From: Pontibacillus sp. HMF3514
GTDB taxonomy: Bacteria; Bacillota; Bacilli; Bacillales; BH030062
Reading direction: 5' to 3'
Length of the DNA stretch: 64,000 nt
Assembly: GCF_009858175.1 (NCBI RefSeq)
Contig: NZ_CP047393.1
Coordinates: 1,302,001-1,366,000 of the forward strand
The notes under the pieces were generated by a model. It made no database searches and had not been told where the DNA came from. It saw only the letters and a program-made list of their open reading frames with translations. Below, in pieces: positions 53,030 to 62,265 of this stretch. A program made the position numbers and the translations under genes. Position 1 is the stretch's first letter. Each line of letters starts with the position of its first letter.

Positions 53030-56000
53030 ATGAAGGTGAAAGAAATTCATACTCCTTTTGATATTCACTATGATCAACTTGAAGAGAAACAAGAATTAGC
53101 TCAACAAAAACTACAATCCTCCGTTCCCACTTCATCTAATGACATAATAGACTGGGCTTTGTGGTTATGGGCAATAGCTGAACAAGTTGAACGTTTTGAA
53201 GACACTTTCTTACTTGAAGAATATGAACAATCGATTCAAGAGGGGATATCTTTTCTTCAAAATAAATGGGATACTCCTCAATCGAATGTTTGGGATCAAC
53301 TGAACGATCAGATTCATACCTCTACATTAGGAATGGTTTATGCAGCCTTATTAGGATTGAAAAACATTGGATACACATCTGTCCAGCCAACGATTACGAG
53401 CTTAAGAGATTCCATTTTTCAGTATCATCTTGATGGAGGTATGTTAGTCCGATCGAGAGAAATAAAGGAAGTCTCAACGGATTTATTATATACTGTGATG
53501 CCATTCGGGCTGTTTTCTCCTGAAGACCTTGTAATGGTTGAAGCGGTTAAAGAGATGGAAGATCGTCTTGTTACAAAAGAGGGTGTTTATCGATATAGAG
53601 GGGATACGCAACCCTCATCAGAAAGTGCTCTTATGCTTTCTTGGTACTTTTATGAAAAAGGTACAACGAATAAAGCAAAGATGTATTTTGATATTGCCGA
53701 GAAAACCCCAGAAAAACCGGAGTACTATAATACTTTGAAAAGCATTGTACTCGTGTACATGGAGGAACAGCTAAAACAAGATGAAATTACCATACACCAT
53801 CAACCATATGGAAATGACAACCCCTATGACCAACAAGTGTTTGAACGTAAACCAAGGAACCCTGAAGTTGGAGATAACGTATATGTTTTTAATCAGGTAC
53901 ATGGTGTTGAGAAAGGAGAAGAAATTGATGTCCACCTAAAAGTACAACAGGGAGAAGATATACGTGTGATTCCAAGTACATTAAAAGAATTACAAGGTGA
54001 TGAAGTATGGGAGGCTCCCCTAGGTGACTTTGAAACGCTTGATCCAGTGATGTATTGGTTTGAAGCTACGGTTAAGGGTAAGAAAGTGAAAAGTGATATC
54101 TATCATTTCAAGCCTCTGAAAAAGTATGGATTAACTAGAATTCATTCCTATTATGAAGATAAAAACATTCTATGGTTACAAGGGGATACTACTTACTCCG
54201 GAAAGTCTATTTATATGTACTTTGAAAAACAAGGCAGTCAGTTTGGCATAACAATTGATGCTCCAGAAATTAATCTGCTGAAAATTGAAAGTGAAGATCT
54301 ACATTTTACTCTTCAAAATTATTCGGTCACTGTACAAGAACAAGGAAAAAGGATTCAGTTGTATAAAGGTGATCAAGTCTTCTTGCAAAGTTATCCTGAA
54401 GAAACGTTCCCTCTAGTTGAGTGGCTACAAAACGAGGATGGTTTTGTTCATCAAGTATGCTGGAATTTCCATTCTCCTCTAGAAGAGCGTTTTTTCGGAT
54501 TGGGGGAAAGGTACCATAAGCTAGAGTACCGTGGTGATGAAATAGATTGCTATGTTTACAATCAATATCGAGATCAAGGGAGTAGAACATATATCCCTGT
54601 CCCATTCTATATAAGTTCTGAAGGCTATGGACTACATTTGAAAACCGAACATTATTCTGTGTTTGATTTTGCTCATCATTTTAGTGATCGTCTTCATATT
54701 CGATGTGATATAGCATCATCAACATTAAACCAAAAGTTTAATCTGTTTATAGGAAATCCTAAGCAAGTTGTGGCTTCGTTTACGGAAGAGACAGGTGAAG
54801 CTGTTTTACCACCTGTATGGGCTTTCGGTCCATGGATGTCGAGTAATAATTGGGATCGAGATTCGATTGTACGTGAGCAAGTGAAACAAACCAATGACTT
54901 ACAAATTCCTTCAACGGTTTTGGTTATGGAGCAATGGAGTGATGAAGCAACTTACTATATTTTTAATGATGCAGAATACGAGGTTAAGCCAGGGAACGAA
55001 GTACATCGCTATGATGATTATCATTTTCCGAAATGGGGACGCTGGCCGGATCCTAAAGGTTTAATGGAATATTTACATGACAATGGGTTGAAGGCCATAC
55101 TATGGCAAATTCCGATACAAAAGTATTTAAACCGTCAACATCATCCTCAAAAAGATAATGATGAAGCATTTATGATTGAGCAGGGATACACGGTGAAAGA
55201 TGAAGACGGCAATCCTTATCGCATGCCTGAGGGGTGGTTTAAAGAGAGTTTATTAATGGATTTTACCAATCCGAATGGGTCTAAATGGTGGTTTGATAAA
55301 CGTAAGTATTTACTTGATATCGGTGTCGATGGTTTTAAAACCGATGGGGGAGAGTTTGTGTTTGGTCGAAATACAACGTTTTATAATGGTTCGACCGGGC
55401 ATGATATGCGAAATCAGTATCCCAATGATTATATTGAGGCTTATTATCGTTTTGCAACTGACTATCATAACGGAGATGCTCTAACATTTAGTCGTGCTGG
55501 TTATACAGGAGCACAAACTATTCCAGCGCACTGGGCAGGAGATGAACGGTCAACCTTTGATGCATTTCGAAATTCTTTAATAGCTGGTCTTTCTTCGGGG
55601 ATATCAGGCATATCCATGTGGGGTTGGGATTTAGCAGGTTTTAATGGAGACATTCCAACAGTTGAATTATTTATTCGTTCAGCTCAAATGGCTGCTTTTT
55701 GTCCAATTATGCAATATCATGCTGAAAGTAAAGCGGAATTCAACCAGGATCGAACCCCTTGGAATATTGCAGATCGTACTGGAGATGAAAGAGCCATATC
55801 AGGTTATCGATATTATGCAAATTTGAGAATGAATCTATTGCCTTATATTTATGAACAGGCTCGAAAAGCAACAAGAACAGGAGTCCCTCTAATGAAGTCT
55901 TTGTTTATGGAGTATCCCGATGATACAAAGGTTTATGACATTTTTGATCAGTACTTTTTCGGAGAAAACTTAATGGTTGCACCTATCATTCAAGAGGGTG

Positions 56001-56437
56001 CAGAAGAACGTGAAGTTTATTTTCCAGAGGGTGAATGGATACACCTGTTTACGAATGAAAGCATAACTGGTCCTTGTTATAGAAAAGTAAAAGCTTCCTT
56101 CATGGACATTCCCGTTTATGTGAAAAAGGGAACTATCCTCGTTAGCAATCTTAGTGAAGAGTTAAAATGGGGATCATGGGTTGGGAATGACACAACCGCT
56201 TATGAGGTACCCACACTACATTTATATCCTGGTAAGGAGTTAAGTCAGTGTGTTTCAGATCATCTGGGTAATGAATGGAAAGTAAAAATAGATGAAAATA
56301 GAGTTATTAATGTTGTGGGGATTGAAGAAACTAGGGTGATCATTACTAAACATTTAGATCATTATGAAAAGGTTACATTGAATGGTTATCCATGTGAAAA
56401 GTTAGAGCGTGAGAATGACTCTATTTATTATGTATAA
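53030..56437 (+). CDS. GH31 alpha-glycosidase with extra N-terminal helical domain
   Basis: The 1135-residue protein lacks a signal peptide. Residues about 1-240 form a helical region resembling part of a GH15-type (alpha/alpha) barrel (GGMLVRSREIKEVSTDLLYT, then ESALMLSWYFYEKG). A beta-sandwich region comes next. From about 560 there is a GH31 TIM barrel with catalytic nucleophile Asp in GFKTDGGEFVFG and acid/base Asp in HWAGDERSTFDAFR, then the usual C-terminal beta domains. GH31 includes alpha-glucosidases and alpha-xylosidases; which applies here is unknown. It is four bases after the preceding glycosidase gene. Confidence 0.92.
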   Translation: MKVKEIHTPFDIHYDQLEEKQELAQQKLQSSVPTSSNDIIDWALWLWAIAEQVERFEDTFLLEEYEQSIQEGISFLQNKWDTPQSNVWDQLNDQIHTSTLGMVYAALLGLKNIGYTSVQPTITSLRDSIFQYHLDGGMLVRSREIKEVSTDLLYTVMPFGLFSPEDLVMVEAVKEMEDRLVTKEGVYRYRGDTQPSSESALMLSWYFYEKGTTNKAKMYFDIAEKTPEKPEYYNTLKSIVLVYMEEQLKQDEITIHHQPYGNDNPYDQQVFERKPRNPEVGDNVYVFNQVHGVEKGEEIDVHLKVQQGEDIRVIPSTLKELQGDEVWEAPLGDFETLDPVMYWFEATVKGKKVKSDIYHFKPLKKYGLTRIHSYYEDKNILWLQGDTTYSGKSIYMYFEKQGSQFGITIDAPEINLLKIESEDLHFTLQNYSVTVQEQGKRIQLYKGDQVFLQSYPEETFPLVEWLQNEDGFVHQVCWNFHSPLEERFFGLGERYHKLEYRGDEIDCYVYNQYRDQGSRTYIPVPFYISSEGYGLHLKTEHYSVFDFAHHFSDRLHIRCDIASSTLNQKFNLFIGNPKQVVASFTEETGEAVLPPVWAFGPWMSSNNWDRDSIVREQVKQTNDLQIPSTVLVMEQWSDEATYYIFNDAEYEVKPGNEVHRYDDYHFPKWGRWPDPKGLMEYLHDNGLKAILWQIPIQKYLNRQHHPQKDNDEAFMIEQGYTVKDEDGNPYRMPEGWFKESLLMDFTNPNGSKWWFDKRKYLLDIGVDGFKTDGGEFVFGRNTTFYNGSTGHDMRNQYPNDYIEAYYRFATDYHNGDALTFSRAGYTGAQTIPAHWAGDERSTFDAFRNSLIAGLSSGISGISMWGWDLAGFNGDIPTVELFIRSAQMAAFCPIMQYHAESKAEFNQDRTPWNIADRTGDERAISGYRYYANLRMNLLPYIYEQARKATRTGVPLMKSLFMEYPDDTKVYDIFDQYFFGENLMVAPIIQEGAEEREVYFPEGEWIHLFTNESITGPCYRKVKASFMDIPVYVKKGTILVSNLSEELKWGSWVGNDTTAYEVPTLHLYPGKELSQCVSDHLGNEWKVKIDENRVINVVGIEETRVIITKHLDHYEKVTLNGYPCEKLERENDSIYYV

Positions 56438-56452
56438 AAACATCATTATGAA

Positions 56453-56487
56453 AAACAGCTGTCAGTAAATTGATAGCTGTTTTTTTA
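56453..56487 (+). terminator. Terminator of the sugar operon
   Basis: AACAGCTGTCA near 56454 pairs with TTGATAGCTGTT near 56470 and seven T follow. Confidence 0.85.
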
Positions 56488-56555
56488 TGAATATGTTTAC
56501 AATTTATGGTTCGTAGATTATATTGGCTAAAAGTACGCAAAAGGGGCGGGAGAGT

Positions 56556-57155
56556 GTGAACAAGAAAAATTGGATTGTCATCTTTCTGATTGTAATCATT
56601 GTTTCTCAATTTATATATATTCAACAACAAAATGCTAAGCAGAATGAGAGGCAAAAATTATTATTCATGCAATTTCTTGATACAGACTTTGTGCAGTCTA
56701 GAGAGGTATATCAAGGGATACATGCTTTAGAAGTAAAACAAAAAGAGGATGCTAAAGAAGCGTTGATAACAGCTTATCAAGATTTAGGAGTAGTCAATCG
56801 TAGTTATTTACGCAATAATGTAATGAATTTTCGTGAGTTCGATAGTTATAATTATCAAGGAAAATGGAGCGATGCAGAAAGATTTATCCACTATTTATTG
56901 ATGGAAGGTCATTATGATGAGTTCCCCAAAGATGACATAGAACGGATCAAGGTTATGAGACACGGCTTTGATATCATGCATAGGTATCTTATTGATATAA
57001 GGAAAGAGGCTGGTGGTAAGAGTTGGGGTGATATTAAATCTGATGGGGAAATTAAACGTATTATTCAAGCAATGAATAAGGAGCTAGATGAATTACCAAG
57101 CATATGGGATGAGATAAATGGCGTTCCAAAGGATATTCGTAATGAGAATGAATAG
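56556..57155 (+). CDS. Membrane-anchored hypothetical protein
   Basis: GTG 56556 follows GGGCGGGAGAGT; an in-frame start at 56523 would add 11 residues without a site. The 199-residue protein has one N-terminal hydrophobic helix (about 5-22) and then a soluble, mostly helical, charged domain, probably outside. There is a FIHYLLMEGHYDEFPKDD segment but no recognised motif. The next small gene starts 37 bases downstream and is likely in the same operon. Confidence 0.72.
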   Translation: MNKKNWIVIFLIVIIVSQFIYIQQQNAKQNERQKLLFMQFLDTDFVQSREVYQGIHALEVKQKEDAKEALITAYQDLGVVNRSYLRNNVMNFREFDSYNYQGKWSDAERFIHYLLMEGHYDEFPKDDIERIKVMRHGFDIMHRYLIDIRKEAGGKSWGDIKSDGEIKRIIQAMNKELDELPSIWDEINGVPKDIRNENE

Positions 57156-57192
57156 ATGAGTATTTATATTGTGAATTCAGGAGGTCTTGATT

Positions 57193-57570
57193 TTGAAGGT
57201 GCTTATATACATAGGGATATCATCCTTTCTAATAATCCTGTTCCTTTTTTCCTTAACTGGGCAGTTGTCGATAAAACAAAGTCACTCACCAGGGGAAGGT
57301 ATGGGTGGGACATTAAGTAAGGAACAAGTATTAAAAGGCAATCCTGATGCCGATCTATTTGAATTTCAAGGAAAAGTGTACAAAACAGGCGTTAATTGGA
57401 TTGAGGAAAGGGATTTAACAAAAGGCGAGCAAATTGGTGTTATATCAGGAGGTATGGCAACAAAATTACCTAACGGAGCTAAAATTTTTGTTCCAAAAGA
57501 AAGAAGAGATATTTTAATTGTTTCCTATAAGGGGAAGGAAAAACGGTATTTGCTCATGCTTGGGGAGTGA
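57193..57570 (+). CDS. Small membrane-anchored hypothetical protein
   Basis: I use TTG 57193 because AGGAGG lies eight bases before it; an in-frame TTG at 57187 is too close to that site. The 125-residue protein has an N-terminal helix (about 3-22) and a beta-rich domain (FEFQGKVYKTGVNWIEERD) ending in a Gly-Glu tail. No family recognised. It follows the previous small anchored protein on the same strand. Confidence 0.7.
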   Translation: MKVLIYIGISSFLIILFLFSLTGQLSIKQSHSPGEGMGGTLSKEQVLKGNPDADLFEFQGKVYKTGVNWIEERDLTKGEQIGVISGGMATKLPNGAKIFVPKERRDILIVSYKGKEKRYLLMLGE

Positions 57571-57587
57571 GTTGTTTAACAAGTAGA

Positions 57588-57620
57588 GAAAAGCCCAGAG
57601 GATGAGCTGATCTCTGAGCC
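57588..57620 (-). terminator. Terminator of the FAD-enzyme gene
   Basis: On the minus strand GGCTCAGAG and CTCTGGGC form a stem followed by TTTTC. It lies just after the stop at 57622. Confidence 0.6.
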
Positions 57621-57621
57621 A

Positions 57622-59007
57622 TTAATGGTGATGCTTTTCTGCTTGCTTGAACTGTTTATCAGCAACATTCGACAAATATTTCCCGAGAAATAGTCCGGAG
57701 GCAGCTGCTTGTGATAAGGAATGTGTATCTCCTGAGCAATCACCGACTAAGAAGAGGTTGGGAATATTAGATTCAAAGGTTTTGTTGGTTTCTACTTTTG
57801 GTTCATAAAACTTGGCATCCATGGCATAAAGGAGGGTGTCTTCACTAAGCTTCTCACCAATTAAACCTTCTATAGCTTCAGCCATATCGAGGTAGGCTCG
57901 AAGATATAATTCGGGCATTTCTTCTATTAAATTCCCCGGTTCTATTTCATCGAGTGAGGGTCTAATAGAATTATCTTCAATACTCTTTTGTGTAGTAGCT
58001 TCTTGGTTATATAAATCCCCCAGACGTTGAACGACAATACGACCTTTATCTTGATTGACTCCTTCAATAATAGAACGCGAGTAGGTTCTCGCTTCTTCGT
58101 AGGTATCAAAATATCGAGGGATAAAAAGCGAGTAATTCAAGTTCTTCGTTTGTTCGGTTTTTTCTCCGTAATTTTGTCCATCTGCCATAACGAGTCCAGC
58201 CTGGTGTTTTCGAATAATACGGCCACCTGGGTTCATACAGTAGGTAGTTGCTTCATAATCTTCACCTCGATAGCGAAGTTTTGTTTCAAAAGTATGTTTG
58301 AGTAATGGGTTCAATTGTTTACGGTTCATCTCAATTCTTAATCCCAGATCTACTCTTGTTCGACTCGGTTGAATTCCTAGTGATGTACATTGTTTTTGCA
58401 TCCATTCGCTACCACTCATACCTGTAGCCAATACAATTTTTGAAGAGTGAAAGGATCCTTGATTTGTATGAATGTAGAAACCATTATCTGACTTAGAAAT
58501 AGATTGAACATCAGCTTCAAAAGTAAATGAGATGAACTCCTTGAGGTCATCAAAGAGTTTTTGAAAAATATTCGTAGCCAGTTTTGTTCCAAGATGTCTT
58601 ACGGATGTAGAGAGAACATCCAAACCATATTTCTTTGCTTCTCGCTCTAATCCAGGGTTTTGGGTGCTGTACTTTTCAATTTGATCCGCGCCGTAAGAAC
58701 AGAGTATTTGATCCACTTCATCCATGAGTTCAAGTGTTTCCTGCTCACCAATTTTATCTCCGAGTTGTCCTCCAAAATCATTTGTGTAATTAAATTTTCC
58801 CTCTGATTTACCTAGTCCAGCAAAGCCATAGTATTTGGGGCAAGCCTCACAATTACAATTTCCTCCATGATCTAATGGACACACTCGATCCTCTAATTGT
58901 TTTCCTTTATCGATGATATGTATGTTAAGGTTTTTGTTTTGTTCTTGAAGCTTATAAGCTAGAAATACGCTACTAACGCCAGCTCCGATAATAGTAATAT
59001 CGTACAT
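57622..59007 (-). CDS. FAD-dependent oxidoreductase with four-cysteine motif (COG2509 type)
   Basis: From ATG 59007 (AAGGGGTCATTCG upstream) the 461-residue protein begins MYDITIIGAGVSSVFLAY, a classic FAD Rossmann motif. Near residue 45 is CPLDHGGNCNCEACP, with four cysteines that could bind a metal or iron-sulfur cluster. GFAGLGKSEGKFNYTNDFGGQLG follows. This layout is that of uncharacterised COG2509 dehydrogenases. The C-terminus is basic and ends in three His. Substrate unknown. A start at 59034 would add nine residues without a site. Confidence 0.85.
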   Translation of the reverse strand: MYDITIIGAGVSSVFLAYKLQEQNKNLNIHIIDKGKQLEDRVCPLDHGGNCNCEACPKYYGFAGLGKSEGKFNYTNDFGGQLGDKIGEQETLELMDEVDQILCSYGADQIEKYSTQNPGLEREAKKYGLDVLSTSVRHLGTKLATNIFQKLFDDLKEFISFTFEADVQSISKSDNGFYIHTNQGSFHSSKIVLATGMSGSEWMQKQCTSLGIQPSRTRVDLGLRIEMNRKQLNPLLKHTFETKLRYRGEDYEATTYCMNPGGRIIRKHQAGLVMADGQNYGEKTEQTKNLNYSLFIPRYFDTYEEARTYSRSIIEGVNQDKGRIVVQRLGDLYNQEATTQKSIEDNSIRPSLDEIEPGNLIEEMPELYLRAYLDMAEAIEGLIGEKLSEDTLLYAMDAKFYEPKVETNKTFESNIPNLFLVGDCSGDTHSLSQAAASGLFLGKYLSNVADKQFKQAEKHHH

Positions 59008-59128
59008 CGAATGACCCCTTTCTATTAGATTCAAGTGTATCGTAATTTGTTCCTTTCGTTAAGCTATACCTAATTAGAAGTCTCAGTTCAGGAATAAGAA
59101 AAATTTTATATGTGTTTGGAAAAAGGCA

Positions 59129-59157
59129 TTGACTCTTTCATGTGTCCTATATAAAAT
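59129..59157 (+). promoter_or_regulatory. Sigma-A promoter for the adenine deaminase riboswitch leader
   Basis: TTGACT at 59129-59134 and TAAAAT at 59152-59157 are 17 bases apart, about 42 bases upstream of the riboswitch aptamer. Confidence 0.8.
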
Positions 59158-59198
59158 ATGAAACAATACTTTTTACAAACAAAATAACGAATAAGAAA

Positions 59199-59380
59199 CC
59201 ACTCGTATAACGTTGGAAATAAGGTCCAAAAGTATCTACCAAACTACCGTAAATAGTTTGACTACGAGGGGATGGATTGGGTAAGTCTGTTTTCGTAGAG
59301 GTGACCTATGTCATCTTGAGAAAACGATTCAATCGACTCCTCTTTGTCAAACTCTAGGTACTTTGCCTAGAGTTTTTTTA
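59199..59380 (+). ncRNA. Guanine-class purine riboswitch with terminator expression platform
   Basis: The aptamer at about 59199-59270 has P1 CTCGTA/TACGAG (59202-59207 with 59263-59268), the L2 loop AATAAGG and the conserved TCTACC core. P3 AAACT/AGTTT encloses an ACCGTAAAT loop. The specificity base in GACTACGAG is C, as in guanine riboswitches (adenine types have U). A perfect terminator, AAACTCTAGG at 59349-59358 with CCTAGAGTTT at 59366-59375 and a T run, lies before adenine deaminase. The 3' aptamer segment AGTTTGAC (59255-59262) is exactly complementary to GTCAAACT (59346-59353), which forms the antiterminator. Guanine or hypoxanthine should therefore switch the gene off. Confidence 0.93.
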
Positions 59381-59401
59381 ATAGGAACAGGAGGTAACAC
59401 C

Positions 59402-61153
59402 ATGACCATGACCAATCAAAAAGAACAACTACGTAAACGAATTAAAGTAGCAAACAAGCAACAACCAGCAGATGTCGTGATAAAAAATGGTCGGATTATA
59501 GATGTATTTAACCAAGATATTGTAGAAGTGGATGTAGCTATAGTAGATGGTATGATCGCTGGGCTGGGTGAGTTCGATGGAGAACGAACGATTGATGCTC
59601 AGGGGAAATATGTCTGTCCTGGTTTTATAGATGGGCATGTGCATATTGAATCTTCAATGGTCACACCTAGTGAGTTTTCCAAAGTAGTTATTCCTCATGG
59701 CGTGACATCCGTAATCACAGATCCTCATGAAATTGCTAATGTATCTGGGGAGGAAGGTATCCAATTTATGATTGAGGATGCCCAAACCAGCTTATTAGAT
59801 GTTTACTTTATGGCTCCTTCAAGTGTTCCAGCTACACCTATGGAGAATAATGGAGCCCATTTAGCGGCGAATCAATTAGCTCCTTTTTATGAGCAAAAAG
59901 ATGTGATTGGTTTAGCTGAAGTGATGGATTACCCTTCAGTAGCCAATGCTTCAGAGGATATGGTGGAAAAGCTTTTAAACGCTTCTAAGCTCAAACTTAA
60001 TATTGACGGACACGCAGCAGGTTTTGGACCAAATGAACTAAATGTTTATAATGCAGCAGGAATTCGTACAGACCATGAATGTAATACAGGAGAAGAAGCA
60101 CTGGATCGAGTGAGAAGAGGGATGCATGTTTTGATTCGAGAAGGGTCAGCTTCAGAAGATTTAACCTCCATCATTTCAGTTGTGAATCCTCGTAACGCTC
60201 ATCGCTTTCTGTTTTGTACGGATGATAAAGGGCTGGACGAGCTGATTAGTGAAGGAAGCATTGATCACAATGTTCGCTTAAGTATCCAACACGGAGCTGA
60301 ACCGATTCAGGCGATTCAAATGGCTACACTGAATGCAGCTCAGTGTTACGGTTTAGAACATAAGGGCGCAATAGCTCCAGGTTATGAGGCGGATTTTTTA
60401 CTTCTTGATGATCTGGAATCGATTCGAATAAATGAAGTGTATAAAGGAGGTATGTGTGTATCGCTTGGAGGAGAATATGTAGGGGAAGATTCACCATCAA
60501 TTGAACCTCGAACTTCCATTACGAATTCAGTGAACTTGCTTGATATAAACCTAGAAGACTTACAAATACCGGTCACGTCTTCGAAAAAAGCGCATGTAAT
60601 GGAAGTTATCCCTAATTGTCTTCTAACGAACAAACTAGTTATGGATGTTGATGAGCAAAATGGCCTTTTCCTTCCATCTTTTGATCGAGATCAAGCAAAA
60701 TTAGCAGTTATCGAAAGACATCAGAGAACAGGAAATATAGGGCTAGGTATTGTGAAAGGATTATATCTTGAGGAAGGTGCGATTGCCTCAACGGTCGCTC
60801 ATGATTCTCACAATCTAGTCGTAGCAGGTACGAACGATCATGATATTCTATTAGCCATTATCCATTTGAAGGAAGTAAATGGCGGATTAGTTGTTGCAAA
60901 AGACAGTGAGATCCTTGCATCTATCCCTTTTGGTATAGGTGGGTTAATGTCAAAAAAGGATTACAGCACAGTCAATCAACAGTTACATCACCTTCATAAC
61001 TCCTTACAGTATGTGATGAAACAAGATGCGTCGTTTAATCCTTTTTTAACTTTGTCATTTTTAACCCTACCCGTAATACCAGAGTTGAAGTTAACGGATA
61101 AGGGTCTTTACGATGTGACAAAACACAAACATATGTCAATAGAAGGTGAATGA
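59402..61153 (+). CDS. ade: Adenine deaminase
   Basis: The 583-residue amidohydrolase has the metal-binding GHVHIESSMV (about 80), DPHEIANVSG, FCTDDKG and the C-terminal beta domain typical of adenine deaminase (Ade/AdeC). It converts adenine to hypoxanthine in purine salvage. ATG 59402 follows AGGAGGTAACACC; an earlier in-frame start at 59363 lies inside the terminator. It is controlled by the guanine riboswitch upstream, which fits because its product hypoxanthine feeds the guanine pool. Confidence 0.95.
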   Translation: MTMTNQKEQLRKRIKVANKQQPADVVIKNGRIIDVFNQDIVEVDVAIVDGMIAGLGEFDGERTIDAQGKYVCPGFIDGHVHIESSMVTPSEFSKVVIPHGVTSVITDPHEIANVSGEEGIQFMIEDAQTSLLDVYFMAPSSVPATPMENNGAHLAANQLAPFYEQKDVIGLAEVMDYPSVANASEDMVEKLLNASKLKLNIDGHAAGFGPNELNVYNAAGIRTDHECNTGEEALDRVRRGMHVLIREGSASEDLTSIISVVNPRNAHRFLFCTDDKGLDELISEGSIDHNVRLSIQHGAEPIQAIQMATLNAAQCYGLEHKGAIAPGYEADFLLLDDLESIRINEVYKGGMCVSLGGEYVGEDSPSIEPRTSITNSVNLLDINLEDLQIPVTSSKKAHVMEVIPNCLLTNKLVMDVDEQNGLFLPSFDRDQAKLAVIERHQRTGNIGLGIVKGLYLEEGAIASTVAHDSHNLVVAGTNDHDILLAIIHLKEVNGGLVVAKDSEILASIPFGIGGLMSKKDYSTVNQQLHHLHNSLQYVMKQDASFNPFLTLSFLTLPVIPELKLTDKGLYDVTKHKHMSIEGE

Positions 61154-61219
61154 ATATTCGTTTTTAATGAATTTGAAATATGTATTGTCAAAACAATTGA
61201 TAAATAATAGAATTTAAAA

Positions 61220-61253
61220 CGAACGTTTTAAAATAAAACAATAAAAACATTCG
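61220..61253. promoter_or_regulatory. Candidate PurR-box pair
   Basis: CGAACGTT at 61220 and AACATTCG ending at 61253 face each other with 18 bases between, close to the 16-17 of B. subtilis PurR-box pairs. The second half deviates in one core base. It lies just upstream of the nucleosidase gene. Confidence 0.35.
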
Positions 61254-61276
61254 TCAAGTAGAAAAGGAGTGCTAGC

Positions 61277-62098
61277 ATGAACATTCAAACTTTTACTAAA
61301 AACATCATTGGATTATTAACAATCCTACTTATTATCTCAGGTTGTAGTCAGGAACAATCCAATACTTCTGCAGCAACAAAGAAGGAAGAAAAAACAGTCG
61401 GTATTATTGGTCCTATGGAAGTTGAAATTGATATATTACGATCTCACATGGATGTCCAAGATACAGTGGAAAAAGGAAAGCTTACATACTACGAAGGTGA
61501 ACTGAATGGCCAACATATCGTCCTTGTTCAGTCTGGAATTGGAAAGGTCAATGCAACTGTAGCAGCTCAGACGCTAGTTAGTGAGTTTGATGTAGATGCC
61601 TTAATTAACTCAGGAGTAGCAGGAGGAATTCATCCTGATCTGGGACTTGGTGATATTGTAATCTCAACGGAAACTGTCCACCATGATATGGATGAAACTG
61701 CAAAAGGATTCAAACCCGGACAAATTCCAGGAATGGATCCAAGGTTCTTCAAAGCCGATGAGAAACTTGTAGATTTAGCAATGAAAGGTACCGAAGATTT
61801 GCCTGATTATGTAGATGTTTTTAAAGGCCGCATTGCAACGGGAGATCAATTCATTGCGAGCAAAAAGAAAACCGAGTGGATCTATGACACATTTAATGCT
61901 TACGTTGTTGAAATGGAAGGTGCAGCTGTAGGACAAGTAGCTTACCTAAATGAAATTCCGTATGTCGTTATTCGTTCTGCTTCTGATGATGCTGGGGAAG
62001 AAGCAGCATCCATACAAGAAAACTTTGTGGAAGAAGCTGCGAAGAATTCTAGTCATGTGATTGAAGAAATTCTTAAAGGTATGAGTGAGAAAAAGTAA
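61277..62098 (+). CDS. Lipoprotein MTA/SAH nucleosidase (exported)
   Basis: The 273-residue protein combines a lipoprotein signal peptide (lipobox LIISGC, Cys23) with a complete 5'-methylthioadenosine/S-adenosylhomocysteine nucleosidase. The first catalytic Glu is in IGPMEVEI (Glu48), GVAGGIHPDLGLGDIV forms the phosphorylase fold, Glu lies in VEMEGAAVGQ and the general acid Asp in SASDDAG (Asp237). The catalytic set is intact, so it should release adenine from MTA, SAH or 5'-deoxyadenosine outside the membrane. Ordinary MTANs are cytosolic; an exported one is unusual. ATG follows AAAGGAGTGCTAGC. Confidence 0.9.
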   Translation: MNIQTFTKNIIGLLTILLIISGCSQEQSNTSAATKKEEKTVGIIGPMEVEIDILRSHMDVQDTVEKGKLTYYEGELNGQHIVLVQSGIGKVNATVAAQTLVSEFDVDALINSGVAGGIHPDLGLGDIVISTETVHHDMDETAKGFKPGQIPGMDPRFFKADEKLVDLAMKGTEDLPDYVDVFKGRIATGDQFIASKKKTEWIYDTFNAYVVEMEGAAVGQVAYLNEIPYVVIRSASDDAGEEAASIQENFVEEAAKNSSHVIEEILKGMSEKK

Positions 62099-62109
62099 TA
62101 AACCACACC

Positions 62110-62146
62110 AAAAAACCAACTCTTTTAAAAAGGAGTTGGTTTTTTG
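62110..62146 (+). terminator. Terminator of the nucleosidase gene
   Basis: AAAAAACCAACTC at 62110-62122 pairs perfectly with GAGTTGGTTTTTT at 62133-62145. Confidence 0.92.
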
Positions 62147-62265
62147 GTTTTTATTTACATTTGTGAAACGATTTCGAAAGCCTATCGTATACCAATTAAA
62201 CATCCTTTCTTTGATGCACACCTATATCAATTTAAGAGCTTTATTAAAAATAGGGAGGAATGGAA

